Assembly: GCA_950097015.1 (NCBI GenBank)
Contig: CATNEN010000038.1
Location: 4,323,001 to 4,387,000 of the forward strand
Length of the DNA: 64,000 nucleotides
Source: Macrostomum hystrix
Lineage: Eukaryota; Platyhelminthes; Macrostomidae
Direction of reading: 5' to 3'
This document shows, one piece after another, positions 56,801 through 64,000 of this stretch. The notes below the pieces were generated by a model. That model had not been told where the DNA came from and did not search any database. It saw only the letters and a list, made by a program, of their open reading frames with translations. Position numbers and translations under genes: made by a program. Position 1 is the stretch's first letter; each line of letters opens with the position of its first letter.

Positions 56801-59800
56801 GTCTCATCCTCTCCCGCTCCGTCTCATCCTCTCCCGCTCCGTCTCATCCTCTCCCGCTCCGTCTCATCCTCTCCCCTCCGTCTCATCCTCTCCCGCTCCG
56901 TCTCATCCTCTCCCGCTCCGTCTCATCCTCTCCCGCTCCGTCTCATCCTCTCCCCTCCGTCTCATCCTCTCCCGCTCCGTCTCATCCTCTCCCGCTCCGT
57001 CTCATCCTCTCCCCTCCGTCTCATCCTCTCCCCCTCCGTCTTATCCTCTCCCGCTCCGTCTTATCCTCTCCCCCTCCGTCTCATCCTCTCCCCCTCCGTC
57101 TTATCCTCTCCCGCTCCGTCTTATCCTCTCCCCCTCCGTCTCATCCTCTCCCGCTCCGTCTCATCCTCTCCCGCTCCGTCTCATCCTCTCCCGCTCCGTC
57201 TCATCCTCTCCCCTCCGTCTCATCCTCTCCCGCTCCGTCTCATCCTCTCCCGCTCCGTCTCATCCTCTCCCGCTCCGTCTCATCCTCTCCCCTCCGTCTC
57301 ATCCTCTCCCGCTCCGTCTCATCCTCTCCCGCTCCGTCTCATCCTCTCCCCTCCGTCTCATCCTCTCCCCCTCCGTCTTATCCTCTCCCGCTCCGTCTTA
57401 TCCTCTCCCCCTCCGTCTCATCCTCTCCCCCTCCGTCTTATCCTCTCCCGCTCCGTCTTATCCTCTCCCCCTCCGTCTCATCCTCTCCCGCTCCGTCTCA
57501 TCCTCTCCCGCTCCGTCTCATCCTCTCCCGCTCCGTCTCATCCTCTCCCCTCCGTCTCATCCTCTCCCGCTCCGTCTCATCCTCTCCCGCTCCGTCTCAT
57601 CCTCTCCCCTCCGTCTCATCCTCTCCCGCTCCGTCTCATCCTCTCCCCCTCCGTCTTATCCTCTCCCGCTCCGTCTCATCCTCTCCCGCTCCGTCTCATC
57701 CTCTCCCGCTCCGTCTCATCCTCTCCCGCTCCGTCTCATCCTCTCCCCTCCGTCTCATCCTCTCCCCCTCCGTCTCATCCTCTCCCCCTCCGTCTTATCC
57801 TCTCCCGCTCCGTCTTATCCTCTCCCCCTCCGTCTCATCCTCTCCCCCTCCGTCTCATCCTCTCCCCTCCGTCTCATCCTCTCCCGCTCCGTCTCATCCT
57901 CTCCCCCTCCGTCTTATCCTCTCCCGCTCCGTCTTATCCTCTCCCCCTCCGTCTCATCCTCTCCCCCTCCGTCTCATCCTCTCCCCCTCCGTCTTATCCT
58001 CTCCCGCTCCGTCTTATCCTCTCCCCCTCCGTCTCATCCTCTCCCCCTCCGTCTCATCCTCTCCCGCTCCGTCTCATCCTCTCCCGCTCCGTCTCATCCT
58101 CTCCCCCTCCGTCTCATCCTCTCCCGCTCCGTCTCATCCTCTCCCCCTCCGTCTTATCCTCTCCCGCTCCGTCTCATCCTCTCCCGCTCCGTCTCATCCT
58201 CTCCCCCTCCGTCTTATCCTCTCCCGCTCCGTCTCATCCTCTCCCGCTCCGTCTCATCCTCTCCCCCTCCGTCTTATCCTCTCCCGCTCCGTCTTATCCT
58301 CTCCCCTCCGTCTTATCCTCTCCCCTCCGTCTCATCCTCTCCCCTCTGTCCTATCCTATGCCCGGGCCAGGTGTAGCCTCTCATATTGATATTTAGGCTT
58401 TATTAGAAAACTGCCCAATTAGCAAAACGGTGCCCGAGCTGTTAGCACTCAGCCCGCATAGAAAAGGCGATGACAAAAAGTTTGCTCCCAACTTTCCACA
58501 ATGTCCCATGTCACTCCTCACTCCCATTCTGTCATTCGTGTGTGTTTCTTAGCAAACCAAGAAAACACGAAACTGGGCATAGCTAGCTGCTGGCCTTCCC
58601 TTATTTTCCTGTCTTTTTTACGCACTGCATGTTGCTACCCAGTTGCTGGGCACAGTTCAGTGCAATAAAGCTGTGATTAACCGGCCATGAGTGGCAGGAG
58701 TCTCAGAGGCCTCAGAGAGGCAACGCTGCTATGCAAGGCTGAGTCCAGGACGAGCTGCACCCACAAGATGCATTCCCCCCCAATCCCTGAAACAATATCC
58801 AGCAGTCATTGTGCCCTGGGGCTCACTGCATCTACGCCACAGTTGGTCTTTAGTTATCTGCTGCTGCTGCTGCTGCTGCTGTGGAATAATGCAAACATTT
58901 TTTCTCTGTGTTTGTTATTCTAAGGGACTGTTGGTCCGATTGTTTCAATCAGTGGTTATTTAGAATTTAGTTTTTACTTATCTATAATGAAATAACCAAT
59001 CAGTTAAATAAGCGTGCAAATTACTCGGGTAATCAACTAATCGATAGTTCAATTAGTGAATCAATCAAACGATAAATTAGCCAATTAAACAAACAAACAA
59101 ATCAATAAAAATACAAAAAATCTGGCAATCAATAAATCAATAAATTAATAAATTAATCAATATCAAGCATCAAAGCCCAATAATCAATTAATCAATCAAT
59201 TAATAAATAAACTTATTAAGGCGGAAGGCCTTTTGTTTACGATGTTGGAGTGGCAGCGAAGCTAGTGTGCTGCATGGCACGTATATTTATATTTACAGCA
59301 AACGCGAGAGCGAGATAGAGGGGCCTAGGGAGGTGCGAAATGGTGGCGTGACTTCTCACACCCCGGCTTAGCGAGCCGGCTGGCTGGGTGCACCAACCCC
59401 CACCTCCACTAGACTGAGGTTGAGGGGTTTTGGGTGCGGCTGCACTGGCGCTGGCTGGTCGCGTGTTGACTGTCCGCCACATAGCTTCCCCCAGCACTGA
59501 GCTAGGCCCCGGGTGCTCGGCGAGGCGGAGATGATGCTGAGGAGCGGGCGCTGAAGGCGGTGGGAGCGAGCGCTGAAGGCGGTGGGAGCGAGCGCTGAAG
59601 GCGGTGGGAGCGAGCGCTGAAGGCAATGGGAGCGAGCGCTAAAGGCCGCTGCAGCGAGGGCCGAGGCCGCAAGAGCGGGCGCCGAGACAGCGAGAGCGGG
59701 CGCCGAGACAGCGAGAGCGGGCGCCGAGACAGCGAGAGCGGGCGCCGAGGCAGAAAGAGCGGGCGCCGAGACAGCGCTAAAAGCCTGCAGAGGCACCGAG

Positions 59801-61191
59801 CGGGCGCCAAAAGCAGAGGCACCAAGCGTGCGCCGAAAACCGATCCACAGTCAGTTGCCGCCGAGATCCGGGTCGATGCCCCTGCCCACGGGCTGAGGAC
59901 GTAAGGCTAACAACAGCGGTGGTAACCTCGAGTGTGCTGCAGCGTGTGGCGGTGGTTGGTCCACCGCAGGAGCCGAAAGGCGAGACCCCAGGGGCTACCG
60001 GGCGGCGGGCTGGCTATGACTGTGCTGGCTGTGCTGCTGTTCTGCTGTGCTGCTGTTCTGCTGTGCTGCTGTTCTGCTGTGCTGCTGTTCTGCTGTGCTG
60101 CTGTTCTGCTGTTGTCGGCCAAGGCGGTTGGCTGCCAGGACCGCACAGGGCCGACCAGGTAGGCCCAGCGTGTCGCGCTGGGCGTCGGGCTCACCAATAA
60201 GGCGGAAGGCCTTTTGTTTACGATGTTGGAGTGGCAGCGAAGCTAGTGGGCTGCATGGCACGTATATTTATATTTACAGCAAACGCGAGAGCGAGATAGA
60301 GGGGCCTAGGGAGGTGCGAAATGGTGGCGTGACTTCTCACACCCCGGCTTAGCGAGCCGGCTGGCTGGGTGCACCAACCCCCACCTCAACTAGACTGAGG
60401 TTGAGGGGTTTTGGGTGCGGCTGCACTGGCGCTGGCTGGTCGCGTGTTGACTGTCCGCCACATTATAATAATTTTTGTAAACTAATATTTTTTTTGTTTC
60501 AGATATTTAAAATAATTAGCAGAAACATCGTGTCTCATACGAGCTAACACCAGTAATTAGAATAGAAATTGTCGATTAATAAAAAACAATGCAATCAATT
60601 AATCATTTATTCAATGTATTCAATTGAGCAATGGTTGAGTATATCAATCAATAACTGCAATATAACATGCGCAATAGAAATTGTTACCTGTGAGAAGTAG
60701 ATCATTCCTGACGGATGCAGCTTCACCAGGATGTTCGGTATGGGATCCGCGTGCTTTTCCACCTGTTTGGCGTTGCGAAAGAAAATGTCCGGCAGCCAGA
60801 TCTGCTCCTTCATCGTGTGCAGGCTGATGGACACGTTGGGATTCGAGGCATTGTGAGCCAGTCTCTGATCCTTCCAGATCATTCTCAGGTAGATATTCAC
60901 GGTGAAGTCCATGTTCTGCACGCTCATCGTGCTGAATGAGACAATGTGCAGGTTGACCATGACATCCGTGATGCTGTGCGCAGCTGGTCGGTGGTTCTTG
61001 TTGTACCGCCTCGGGTCCAGGAGCTGGCTCACCAGCTGCTCCTCCAGCACCCCGGCTGTCGCAAACTGCCCCTCCTGACGCTGAGAGCAGCTGCTGGAAT
61101 TGGTCACCGTCGGGCTGGATGCGGCCTGTGCGATCAGTGCCGTCAGGAGCAGATAAAATAGTTCAACAACAAATGACTGTTCAAGTTTCAT
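50843..61191 (-). CDS. Glycine/glutamate-type Cys-loop chloride channel subunit (4 coding exons)
   Basis: Exons 61191-60688, 54477-54235, 52992-52635 and 51084-50843 (phases 0, 0 and 1, GT-AG) give 448 aa. The MKLEQ start was chosen because a signal peptide follows at once; an in-frame ATG lies at 61239. The ligand-binding domain carries the Cys-loop C176-C190 and a second pair C235/C247 (NCTKSFSVTGEFAC), the hallmark of glycine receptors and GluCl-type channels. M1 is about 259-282. P288-A289-R290 at the M2 entrance is the anion-selectivity motif, followed by a TVLAVVTQNAG M2. M3 contains AKAIDLFMMASLMF. A short loop leads to M4 (YWSRFIFPIVYAAFQAVYWVYY) at the end. The agonist cannot be told from sequence. 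All three introns hold minisatellites; the first also holds an LTR element. Confidence 0.88.
51118..52600. repeat. Minisatellite in channel intron 3, 39-bp unit
   Basis: About 38 copies of a 39-bp unit containing gggatctgagattggtgaat and gaccgactgctcaaatct. The main variants are cta/ctg and gacc/gatc. As 39 bp is 13 codons, both strands stay open. The minus-strand frame runs into the M4 exon, but a consensus acceptor (ccactcag before 51084) and donor (GTAAAC at 52634) mark it as intron. Confidence 0.96.
52998..53232. repeat. Minisatellite in channel intron 2, 11-bp unit in 55-66-bp blocks
   Basis: ggatcagttcg and ggattatttcg units alternate in a repeated order (one tta unit, then cgg and cag types), giving a higher-order repeat of about four blocks next to the exon 3 acceptor. 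Confidence 0.92.
53285..53428. repeat. Short minisatellite, 21-bp unit
   Basis: About six copies of a 21-bp unit with core caatctacctgttagacaaa in channel intron 2. Confidence 0.92.
53429..53729. other. Unique part of channel intron 2
   Basis: No feature recognised. Confidence 0.5.
53730..54218. repeat. Minisatellite in channel intron 2, 31-bp unit
   Basis: About 15 copies of a 31-bp unit containing tctgtctcaccataatcccc and gaatctcccag. It stops within about 20 bp of the exon 2 donor. Confidence 0.94.
54655..56155. repeat. Polypyrimidine array in channel intron 1 (ctctcccttc type)
   Basis: Units cttcctctctcc, ctcatctctcc and ctgccttcctctc occur in irregular order, with larger repeated blocks. 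The array is interrupted at about 55468-55557 by unique sequence, part of which recurs right of the array at 56151-56205. Confidence 0.93.
56206..56783. other. Unique part of channel intron 1
   Basis: No gene or element recognised. Near 56733-56762 one partial unit of the 31-bp cataatccccaaatctcc repeat is present. Confidence 0.45.
56784..58355. repeat. Minisatellite in channel intron 1, 20-bp unit
   Basis: About 79 copies of cctctcccgctccgtctcat, with ccgct/ccct/cccct and tcat/ttat variants. Repeated variant order (for example 56875-57180 versus 57215-57540) shows block duplication. Confidence 0.96.
58356..59212. other. Unique and AT-rich part of channel intron 1
   Basis: Contains a (ctg)n run of about seven to eight repeats at 58859-58882. 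From about 58980 the sequence is a degenerate aatcaat/taaataa-rich tract. No gene recognised. Confidence 0.5.
59217..59481. repeat. Left LTR of the TRIM-like element
   Basis: 265 bp, with TATA box near 59282. Differs from the right LTR in gctagtgtgctg versus gctagtgggctg and in cctccacta versus cctcaacta. Confidence 0.85.
59520..59790. repeat. GC-rich minisatellites inside the TRIM-like element
   Basis: Four to five units of gcgctgaaggcggtgggagc (24-bp period) are followed by four to five units of gcgccgagacagcgagagcg (21-bp period). A third small array of about five ctgctgttctgctgtg units lies at 60020-60113. Confidence 0.88.
60198..60462. repeat. Right LTR of the TRIM-like element
   Basis: 265 bp, near-identical to 59217-59481. 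Confidence 0.85.
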
Positions 61192-61483
61192 GTTTGCACA
61201 TACAATGCGCTGACCTGCTTGACTCTCTGAAGGGATCATTGCAATTTTATGCCGATTCCTGAGCTCTGAACTATGATTGGCTCTCCACCAAGTCCTACCA
61301 ATTGGATTTTAGTTATCTTTGGACTTGCTCTACTGTTAGTAGACGAAGTAGTTTTTTTATGCACTGGTGTCAAAGATGACCGACTCTTCAAATTTAGATC
61401 CATAATGAGGACTTTCACGAGAATCGGTCATCCGGTTTCGTGAAAGCAAAGCAATCATTCACCGTCAATCGCTGTTCTCCGCA
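61192..61483. promoter_or_regulatory. Intergenic between the channel gene and the divergent unknown gene
   Basis: About 290 bp separates the channel start from the first clear coding sequence of the plus-strand gene. Inverted CCAAT words occur (gattggctc near 61274, ccaattgg near 61298). A shared or bidirectional promoter is plausible, but an upstream exon of the plus gene cannot be excluded. Confidence 0.35.
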
Positions 61484-63527
61484 GAGACCCAACAGCAGGC
61501 TGCAGAGCTTGAAGCCGGCGTAGAAAAGAAGGTCGCCACCATCTCGGCCTGCACAACTGCCAGCAGCGACTCCGGCTTGACTTCGTCGGACGGCGTCTTT
61601 GATTTGCAAGCCTGTCTAGAGGACCTACCGGTGCGGGTCCGGCGAGGTCGCGGCGACAGCGGCATTGTTGATGACAGCGTCGCCATGGAGATGGACGGCA
61701 TGGAGGCAGCGAGAGAGTTGGAGCTGATAGCCGGTGCGGTCTGTCAGGACTCTGCCGAGCCGGTTGCTAAGGACTTTGAGTCCGCCGTGAGGGACTTCGA
61801 AACGGTTGCTAAGGATTTGGAGTCTGTTGGTCGGAGTGTCGAGTCGATCGCAAAGTTAAGTCACTCGGTTGCTATGGAAGCCAATCTGGTTGCCAAGGAA
61901 GCCAATCTGGTTGCTAAGGAAGCCAATCTTGTTATCAAGGACGCTCCGTTGGCGCCGTCGCTAACGCCTCAGTTTATTGAGGCTCGCCTTCGAGTCCTTT
62001 GTAGCGCGCCCGACAATGCCTCCCTTATGCTGGCCGAAGGCGACGCCGACGTGTTGACTAAGCGTCTCGCGTTGCTAGACAACAGCGCCAAGGCTGAAGG
62101 CGCCGACGCCGAGGCGCAGCTCGTCGAGCATCTGCAGCTGATTGGCCGGCTGCTGTTGGCTCAGCAACGGGCCGAGCCTCTGTGCCGCAGCGGCAGCCTG
62201 TACCAGGCGCTGGCCGAGGTGTACGAGCAGCACTCGGCCGGCAGCGTAGAAATCCGTGTTCGCTGCATCCTGGCCCTGACCTCGGCTCGCGCTGCCGCTG
62301 CCTCAAACGCCTGCAGCGGCGGTGGCGGCGTTGACTTGGCAACCGATCTGCGCCTGGCTCCGCTGCTTGCCGACGACGCCGTTGCTTCGGATCGACTTCG
62401 GCCGCACGCCCTGCGGCTGCTCGGCCAGCTCGGCCCGGCCTGCCACCCTGTGCTGACCGGCCGCCTGCCGGCTCTCTTGGGTCGCCTTCGTCGCCTAGGC
62501 AACAGCGACACCGGCACCGCGGCTGACGATGCCGGATTCTGCCTGATCGCCGGCCAGCTGGCTCGAATGCTGACCGACGCCGCCTGCCGAAGGGCGGCCT
62601 TTGCTGCCGACATGCAGCTGGCGTCGGTCGGTGAAGTGGCGCCGCCGTCGATTCGGCGTCTGAAACGCGATCTCGCTGTGCGGACGGCCTGGCTGGACCT
62701 GCTGGCCGCTCTGGCAAGCGAGTCCTCTCGCCAAGAGCTGACGGCCATCTGGTGGCCTCTAGGCATCGTGGCTGCGGGTAAATCTGCCCCGACTTCAGCT
62801 GGCAAGCCGATCGCACTGGCTGCAGCTATTCAAGTGAGGGATTTCTCGCTTTGTGCTCCCAGACCTGTTAGACATCCGATTGTAACCTGTTAGACATGTT
62901 AGACATCAGGATGTAACCTGTTAGATATGTTAGACATCAGGATGTAACCTGTTAGATATGTTAGACATCAGGATGTAGCCTGTTAGACATGTTAGACATC
63001 AGGATGTAACCTGTTAGACATGTTAGACGTCAGGATGTAACCTGTTAGACATGTTAGACATCAGGATGTAGCCTGTTAGACACGTTAGACATCAGGATGT
63101 AGCCTGTTAGACATGTTAGACATGTTAGACATCAGGATGTAACCTGTTAGACATGTTAGACATCAGGATGTAGCCTGTTAGACACGTTAGACATCAGGAT
63201 GTAGCCTGTTAGACATGTTAGACATCAGGATGTAGCCTGTTAGACATGTTAGACATCAGGATGTAACCTGTTAGACATATTAGACAAGTTTATGCAATCG
63301 TGCAACAGATTCCTATAAGAATATTTCACTTATTACATTACCAAGCCCTGAACGCACCTCAGGCCCAGGTGTCAGACGTGTACAAGCAGGTGAAGAAGCT
63401 GGCAGGCGGTTTGAAGTCCTCGGAGAAGCGCAGCGCCCAGGGTCAGCGTCTGCTAGCCGTGAAGAAGGATGTGAAGGCCCTGAAGCATCTGGCTAAGCAC
63501 AGGCCTAAGCCGGCAAAGAAGAAATAA
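61484..63527 (+). CDS. Unidentified gene, helical-repeat-like protein (2 visible exons)
   Basis: Visible coding exons run from about 61484 to 62833 (donor GTGAGG) and from 63363 or 63369 to 63527, joined in phase 0. The frame is open from about 61410 without an ATG. A good acceptor (ctgttctccgcag) at 61483 suggests an upstream exon; otherwise the first in-frame ATG is 61685, in a favourable context (gtcgccatgg). Features are three EANLVAKEANLV-type repeats near 61880-61940, then about 280 residues rich in Leu/Ala helices (LIGRLLLAQQRAE, LRPHALRLLGQLG) that look like ARM/HEAT-type repeats. A short lysine-rich C-terminus ends KHRPKPAKKK. I do not recognise the family. The third codon positions are G/C-rich as in AQR, supporting real coding. 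The intron holds a minisatellite. Confidence 0.65.
62866..63290. repeat. Minisatellite in the unknown gene's intron, 31-bp unit
   Basis: About 13 copies of a 31-bp unit containing cctgttagacatgttagaca and tcaggatgtaa. The gttagaca word occurs twice per unit. Confidence 0.94.
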
Positions 63528-64000
63528 TTTTAGTATTTTTTTCGCAAGACACTACCTTTGTACTTTTTCAGAGTAGTGCAGAGGTGTATTGTCTGGGTTG
63601 ATTCTCAGAACTACAGAAATTTTATGAAAATTTATGAATCTTATTTATAAAAAAATATTATTTTCGCTTAATACTACTAACGATAAGTAGGGTAGCTTTG
63701 GCTTTTCTTGTGCCGCGTCGCAAAAACGAGTATGAGCCTATTTTAATGCTAATGCACTTTTATTTCACGTTTCGCACTCAATCAGGTATAATTTCACCTA
63801 ATTTATTATAAATTAACTGCCAGTGCACAAAAGCTAGTCTTTGTCAGCGAACCATTTTGTTGTAGGTCGTGTCGTCGCCAAAACAGAACTTCATTGCCAT
63901 TTTTTCGATAATTTTCAGTTTTACGTTTCTCAGTTAAAACTTTTTCGCGTCATTGCGCAGAGCTGCGAAAATTGTATCTTGGAGATGGCCTGGATTTCAA
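63528..64000. other. 3' flank of the unknown gene
   Basis: AT-rich unique sequence; no canonical AATAAA close to the stop and no other gene recognised up to the window end. Confidence 0.4.

Larger units (their letters stand above)
59217..60462. mobile_element. Small LTR element (TRIM-like), 1246 bp
   Basis: Two direct repeats of 265 bp (59217-59481 and 60198-60462) differ at only about two positions and bound a non-coding interior. The 4-bp target duplication TTAT lies at 59213-59216 and 60463-60466. Each LTR has a tatatttata TATA box and ends tccgccaca; the start is taaggcgg, so the ends are TA...CA rather than TG...CA. No primer-binding site, polypurine tract or gag/pol sequence was found. 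The interior holds two small minisatellites. LTR near-identity implies recent insertion. Confidence 0.8.

Noticed and set aside
54649-58396. Ser/Leu/Pro-rich frames over the polypyrimidine arrays
   Set aside because: Intronic repeat artefacts within the minus-strand channel gene.
58859-58882. (ctg)n trinucleotide run as a disease-type expansion
   Set aside because: Only about seven to eight copies in an intron; an ordinary microsatellite.
59482-60197. Hammerhead ribozyme or retrozyme interior in the small LTR element
   Set aside because: A ctgagga word is present but the conserved gaaa core and helices could not be assembled, so there is no support beyond the paired LTRs.
62058-62816. Arg/Pro-rich minus-strand frames opposite the unknown gene
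   Set aside because: Shadows of G/C3-rich coding on the plus strand.

Overview
This window comes from an animal (bilaterian) nuclear genome. It has GT-AG introns, three Cys-loop ligand-gated ion-channel genes, a spliceosomal Aquarius helicase gene, a Rab24-like GTPase gene, hAT-type DNA transposons, tRNA-derived SINE remnants and a truncated non-LTR retrotransposon with an RNase H domain. I see no operons, bacterial genes, CRISPR arrays or viral genes. The GRD-type GABA receptor subunits and the DUF3504-type fragment fit an invertebrate, perhaps a lophotrochozoan or flatworm, but the phylum cannot be fixed from the sequence alone.

The dominant feature is tandem repetition. About thirty separate minisatellite arrays (units of roughly 10-50 bp) fill an estimated 40% of the window. 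They occupy nearly every intron of the recognised genes and most intergenic spacers. The largest runs from 44.76 to 50.53 kb (16-bp unit) and lies inside a hAT-like element.

Layout: 0-7 kb, five array blocks and an LTR-like promoter region. 8.0-8.7 kb, a short DUF3504-type ORF preceded by a 65-bp-arm palindrome. 9.87-11.28 kb (-), Rab24-like gene, 2 exons. 11.3-15.8 kb, spacer with two MITEs bounded by 8-bp target duplications. 15.77-27.52 kb (+), Aquarius/AQR in 11 coding exons (1839 aa), with a coding minisatellite in the C-terminal tail. 29.3-30.1 kb, non-LTR fragment inserted into an array. 30.36-35.68 (+) and 36.81-40.64 (-), a convergent inverted pair of GRD-like GABA receptor subunit genes, 3 coding exons each. 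42.28 kb (+), an orphan first exon with an N-terminal membrane anchor. 43.7-50.6 kb, two hAT-like elements with internal minisatellites. 50.84-61.19 kb (-), a glycine/glutamate-type chloride channel subunit gene, 4 coding exons. 59.2-60.5 kb, a small LTR element (TRIM-like) with two nearly identical 265-bp LTRs in an intron of that gene. 61.5-63.5 kb (+), an unidentified gene divergent from the channel.

The most interesting signals are four. First, the GRD pair is almost identical in exons 1 and 3 but strongly diverged in exon 2, which encodes the ligand-binding loop C. Second, the 12-bp array at the convergent 3' ends has a unit that is a copy of the last codons of the gene. Third, a 16-bp minisatellite is carried inside hAT-like elements and its unit also forms an array in a GRD intron. 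Fourth, almost every AQR intron carries its own minisatellite. All exon boundaries were read by eye from splice sites, phase and homology; no search was run.
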